The position numbers and the translations under genes were made by a program. A DNA stretch of 64,000 bases. It comes from AC-32 sp963821495 (GTDB lineage Bacteria; Actinomycetota; Thermoleophilia; Gaiellales; Gaiellaceae). The DNA is taken from positions 186,001 to 250,000 of the forward strand of contig CAWGEA010000003.1 of assembly GCA_963821495.1 (NCBI GenBank). The letters are read 5' to 3'. Under the pieces are notes generated by a model. That model was not told where the DNA came from, made no database searches, and saw nothing but the letters and a program-made list of their open reading frames with translations. This document shows positions 62,092 to 64,000 of this stretch, one piece after another. Within the stretch, counting starts at the first letter, position 1; each line of letters starts with the position of its first letter.

Positions 62092-63167
62092 CCGACGACC
62101 GGCAGGGACTTGACGATCCCGACGCCCTGCTCGCGCTTGGTCGCGACGACCGCCTCGGCAACCGCGGTGATCGCCTGTGCCGGCTCGGAGTCGGGATCGC
62201 TCTCGACCAGCGGCACGCCCTCGTCGCCGGCCTCGCGCAGGCGCGCGTCGAGCGGGATGGTGCCCAGCAGCGGCACCTCGAGCTGATCGGCCAGGCGCTC
62301 GCCGCCGCCGCTGCCGAAGGCCTCGCCGCTCATGTTCTCGATCACGCCGAGCAGGCGCATGTTCGTCTTGCGCGCCATCAGCGCCGCCCGCGCAGCGACC
62401 TCCTGCGCCAGCGGTTGCGGCGTCGTCACGATCACGACCTCGGCGCGCGGCAGCAGCTGGCCGAGGGAGATCGAGACGTCGCCCGTCCCCGGCGGCATGT
62501 CCACCACGAGCGTGTCGAGCTCGCCCCAGTGGACGTCCGTGAGGAACTGCTCGAGCGCGCGATGGAGCATCGGCCCGCGCCACATCACCGGCTCGTTGTC
62601 GTCGAGGAAGAAGCCGATCGACATCAGCTTCAGCTCGCCGCGCACCGGCGGCACGATCATCCGGTCGACCGCGACAGGCTTCTGGTGGATACCGAGCAGG
62701 TGCGGGATCGAGTGGCCGTAGACGTCCGCGTCCAGGATCCCGGTGCGCTGGCCCAGCCGGTCGAACGCCGCGGCGAGGTTGGCCGAGAGCGTCGACTTGC
62801 CGACGCCACCCTTGCCGCTCGCGACCGCGACGACACGAGTCGAGCGGTCGAGCTGGATGCCCTTGCTGCGCTCGGTGACGCTGCCACGGAGCCGCGCGGT
62901 GAGGGCGCTCCGCTCCTCGGGCGTCATCACGCCGAACGCGAGCGACACCCGCTCCACGCCGTCGACCGGCGCGAGCGCCTGCGCGACCTGCTGCTCGAAG
63001 CTCGAGCGCAGCGGGCAGCCGGCAACCGTGAGCGCGATGCCGACCGTGACGTCGCCGCCCTCGATCCGCACGTCGCGCACCATGTCGAGCTCGACGACGT
63101 TGCGCTTCAGCTCGGGGTCGATGACCTGCTCGAGTGCCTTCAGAATTGCTTCGCGAGAGGGCTCCAT
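62088..63167 (-). CDS. mrp: Mrp/ApbC (NBP35-type) iron-sulfur carrier ATPase
   Basis: 359 residues from ATG 63167. N-terminal MIP18/DUF59 domain (ALEQVIDPELKRNVVELDMV, with cysteine 51 in VAGCPLRS), then the deviant Walker A SGKGGVGKST at 117-126, ILDADVYGHSIPHLLG and VVDMPPGTGD. Mrp binds and transfers [4Fe-4S] clusters. The usual C-terminal CxxC is not visible (VIENMSGEAFGSGGGE). TACGCT lies 8 nt upstream. Confidence 0.93.
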   Translation of the reverse strand: MEPSREAILKALEQVIDPELKRNVVELDMVRDVRIEGGDVTVGIALTVAGCPLRSSFEQQVAQALAPVDGVERVSLAFGVMTPEERSALTARLRGSVTERSKGIQLDRSTRVVAVASGKGGVGKSTLSANLAAAFDRLGQRTGILDADVYGHSIPHLLGIHQKPVAVDRMIVPPVRGELKLMSIGFFLDDNEPVMWRGPMLHRALEQFLTDVHWGELDTLVVDMPPGTGDVSISLGQLLPRAEVVIVTTPQPLAQEVAARAALMARKTNMRLLGVIENMSGEAFGSGGGERLADQLEVPLLGTIPLDARLREAGDEGVPLVESDPDSEPAQAITAVAEAVVATKREQGVGIVKSLPVVG

Positions 63168-63175
63168 CGCTCCTG

Positions 63176-63181
63176 AGCGTA
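63176..63181 (-). promoter_or_regulatory. -10 box TACGCT before mrp
   Basis: TACGCT ends 8 nt before ATG 63167; AGGAG is also present in the gap. Confidence 0.35.
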
Positions 63182-63190
63182 GCGGAGAGC

Positions 63191-63572
63191 TCAGGCCCCG
63201 AGGCGTTGCTCGACCCCCCGCAGGAGCAGCTCGACGCCCGAGTCGAGGATCTCTTCCCAGCTCAGCGTGGCCGCGTGCGGAGCCACCTCCGTGAGGCGCG
63301 GGAAGGCTGCCGGGTCGAGCGTCGCCCCGCTGCGGCGCCACGCGGCTTGCAGCTCGTCGTCCGTCCAGGAGCTACGGCCGAGGAGCGCGGCGTCGACGAG
63401 CACGATCAAGCTCTGGTAGGCAAGTGCGGCCTCGCGTGCTTCGAACCCGGCCCCTCGAAGGGCGTCGAGCAGCTCCTCCGTGAGCAGGCGCACGGCATCC
63501 GTGCGCACGCCGCCGCGGTAGACGAGCGAGAAGGCCCGCGGGTGACGAGCCTGGAGCTCGGCGTGTCGAAAT
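63191..63572 (-). pseudogene. C-terminal fragment of a TetR-family regulator
   Basis: The minus frame, from about 63572, reads HAELQARHPRAFSLVYRGG and then GAGFEAREAALAYQSLIVLV, as in TetR C-terminal domains. There is no DNA-binding helix-turn-helix; upstream, the DNA turns into the start of an unrelated DUF72 gene in another frame. A GTG at 63508 would allow a 105-residue product. The fragment cannot bind DNA as it stands. Confidence 0.65.
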
Positions 63573-63684
63573 GGCGCGCGTAGAAGTCGAGCCAGCGTCG
63601 CGGCGGCAGACGCGGCGGGTAGAAGACACCGTTGCGCCAGTGCTCGTAGTTCCAGCCCGAACAGCCGATCCGGACCGGCTTCAA
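63562..63684 (-). pseudogene. N-terminal fragment of a DUF72 protein
   Basis: TTG 63684 opens MKPVRIGCSGWNYEHWRNG, then FYPPRLPPRRWLDFYARHFD, identical in pattern to the first 41 residues of DUF72 proteins. In that family, VEVNxTFY should follow FDT; here the reading turns into PSSRLVTRG and the DNA becomes TetR-like. The TTG overlaps the stop of the upstream phosphatase gene. The rest of the gene is missing. Confidence 0.7.
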
Positions 63685-64000
63685 CTCGAGAGCGCGGCGA
63701 ACAGGCGAGCGCAGATCTCGGGCGTCGCCGCGGCGACCACGCGCGAGCGCCCTTCGAGGTCCAGCGGCGCCTCGCCGAACGGGGGCGCCTCGGGCAGGTC
63801 GATCGCGAGGCCGCGCTCGCGCACGAGCAGCTGCGCGGCGGCGATGTCCACCGAGCGCGCCGCCTTCAGGGAGCAGACGGCGTCGACACGGCCCGCCGCG
63901 AGGTGGCAGAGCGAGAGCGCCAGCGAGCCCATCACGCGCAGCCGGTAGGCGAGGCCGACCATCGAGGCCGCCTTCTCGGCCACGCTCGAGGTCAGGGTCG
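63681..64000 (-). CDS. Inositol-monophosphatase-like phosphatase, C-terminal part
   Basis: The 106 residues seen include LRVMGSLALSLCHLAAGRVD and SVDIAAAQLLVRERG, which match the second half of inositol monophosphatase/histidinol phosphatase/FBPase-like enzymes. In most family members the last metal-binding aspartate is in a WDxAA motif; here VDIAAA keeps the D. The N-terminus lies beyond the window. It was probably followed by the DUF72 gene in the original operon. Confidence 0.75.
   Translation of the reverse strand, partial: TLTSSVAEKAASMVGLAYRLRVMGSLALSLCHLAAGRVDAVCSLKAARSVDIAAAQLLVRERGLAIDLPEAPPFGEAPLDLEGRSRVVAAATPEICARLFAALSS

Overview
The window comes from a GC-rich chromosome (about 70 % G+C by eye) with many GTG and some TTG starts, an actinobacterial-style fluoride riboswitch, CIRCE-controlled groESL, a complete 14-gene complex I operon and short cysteine-bearing secreted proteins. 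I infer an actinobacterium, probably class Thermoleophilia (Gaiellales/Solirubrobacterales-like). No rRNA is present, so this rests on gene content and style only. Many genes appear to be transcribed without a leader: a TANNNT hexamer ends 6-9 nt before the start codon at fifteen loci.

Layout. 0-6.7 kb (all minus): ornithine cyclodeaminase-like fragment, a DUF421 membrane protein with a partner gene broken by a 55-bp inversion, a frameshifted secreted protein, and a branched-chain amino-acid-type ABC transporter (livH, a livM-livG fusion with a frameshift, and a binding lipoprotein). 6.7-8 kb: small secreted protein, tRNA-Arg with a GCG anticodon, ygfZ. 8-14.7 kb looks like accessory DNA: a frameshifted RES-domain toxin without antitoxin, a PRC-barrel-like protein, a lipoprotein, a VOC protein, a formylglycine-generating enzyme next to its likely sulfatase substrate, and a secreted alpha/beta hydrolase. 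Copies of a 26-bp repeat are scattered through it.

14.8-30.6 kb is core metabolism: groES-groEL, Nudix, ASCH, a second ornithine cyclodeaminase-like enzyme, the E1 alpha, E1 beta and E2 subunits of a 2-oxoacid dehydrogenase, and the lipoylation genes lipB and lipA that make its cofactor. Between them lie a TMEM175-type channel, an HD-GYP protein and a TetR-MFS efflux pair divergent from lipA, with two matching palindromic operators between. 30.7-39.3 kb holds three large secreted proteins (M36 metallopeptidase, sortilin-like beta-propeller, subtilisin-like protease), each in its own transcription unit. 39.5-42.8 kb: fumarase, ferredoxin-NADP reductase, a membrane protein and an ErpA-type Fe-S carrier.

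42.9-57.0 kb is nuoA-nuoN in canonical order with mostly 1-11 nt overlaps, followed by a fluoride riboswitch and crcB/fluC. 57.5-64 kb: an overlapping UPF0173 - small protein - DUF1028 - cupin/TPR gene set, a short malate/lactate dehydrogenase-family gene, a secreted protein, the Fe-S scaffold ATPase Mrp, and a gene junction where a DUF72 N-terminus runs into a TetR C-terminus beside an inositol-monophosphatase-like fragment at the window edge.

Five loci carry reading-frame damage (1.0-1.5, 2.2, 4.3, 8.4 and 63.56 kb). They may be real decay or errors in the assembly; raw reads would settle this. No CRISPR array, prophage or insertion sequence was recognised.
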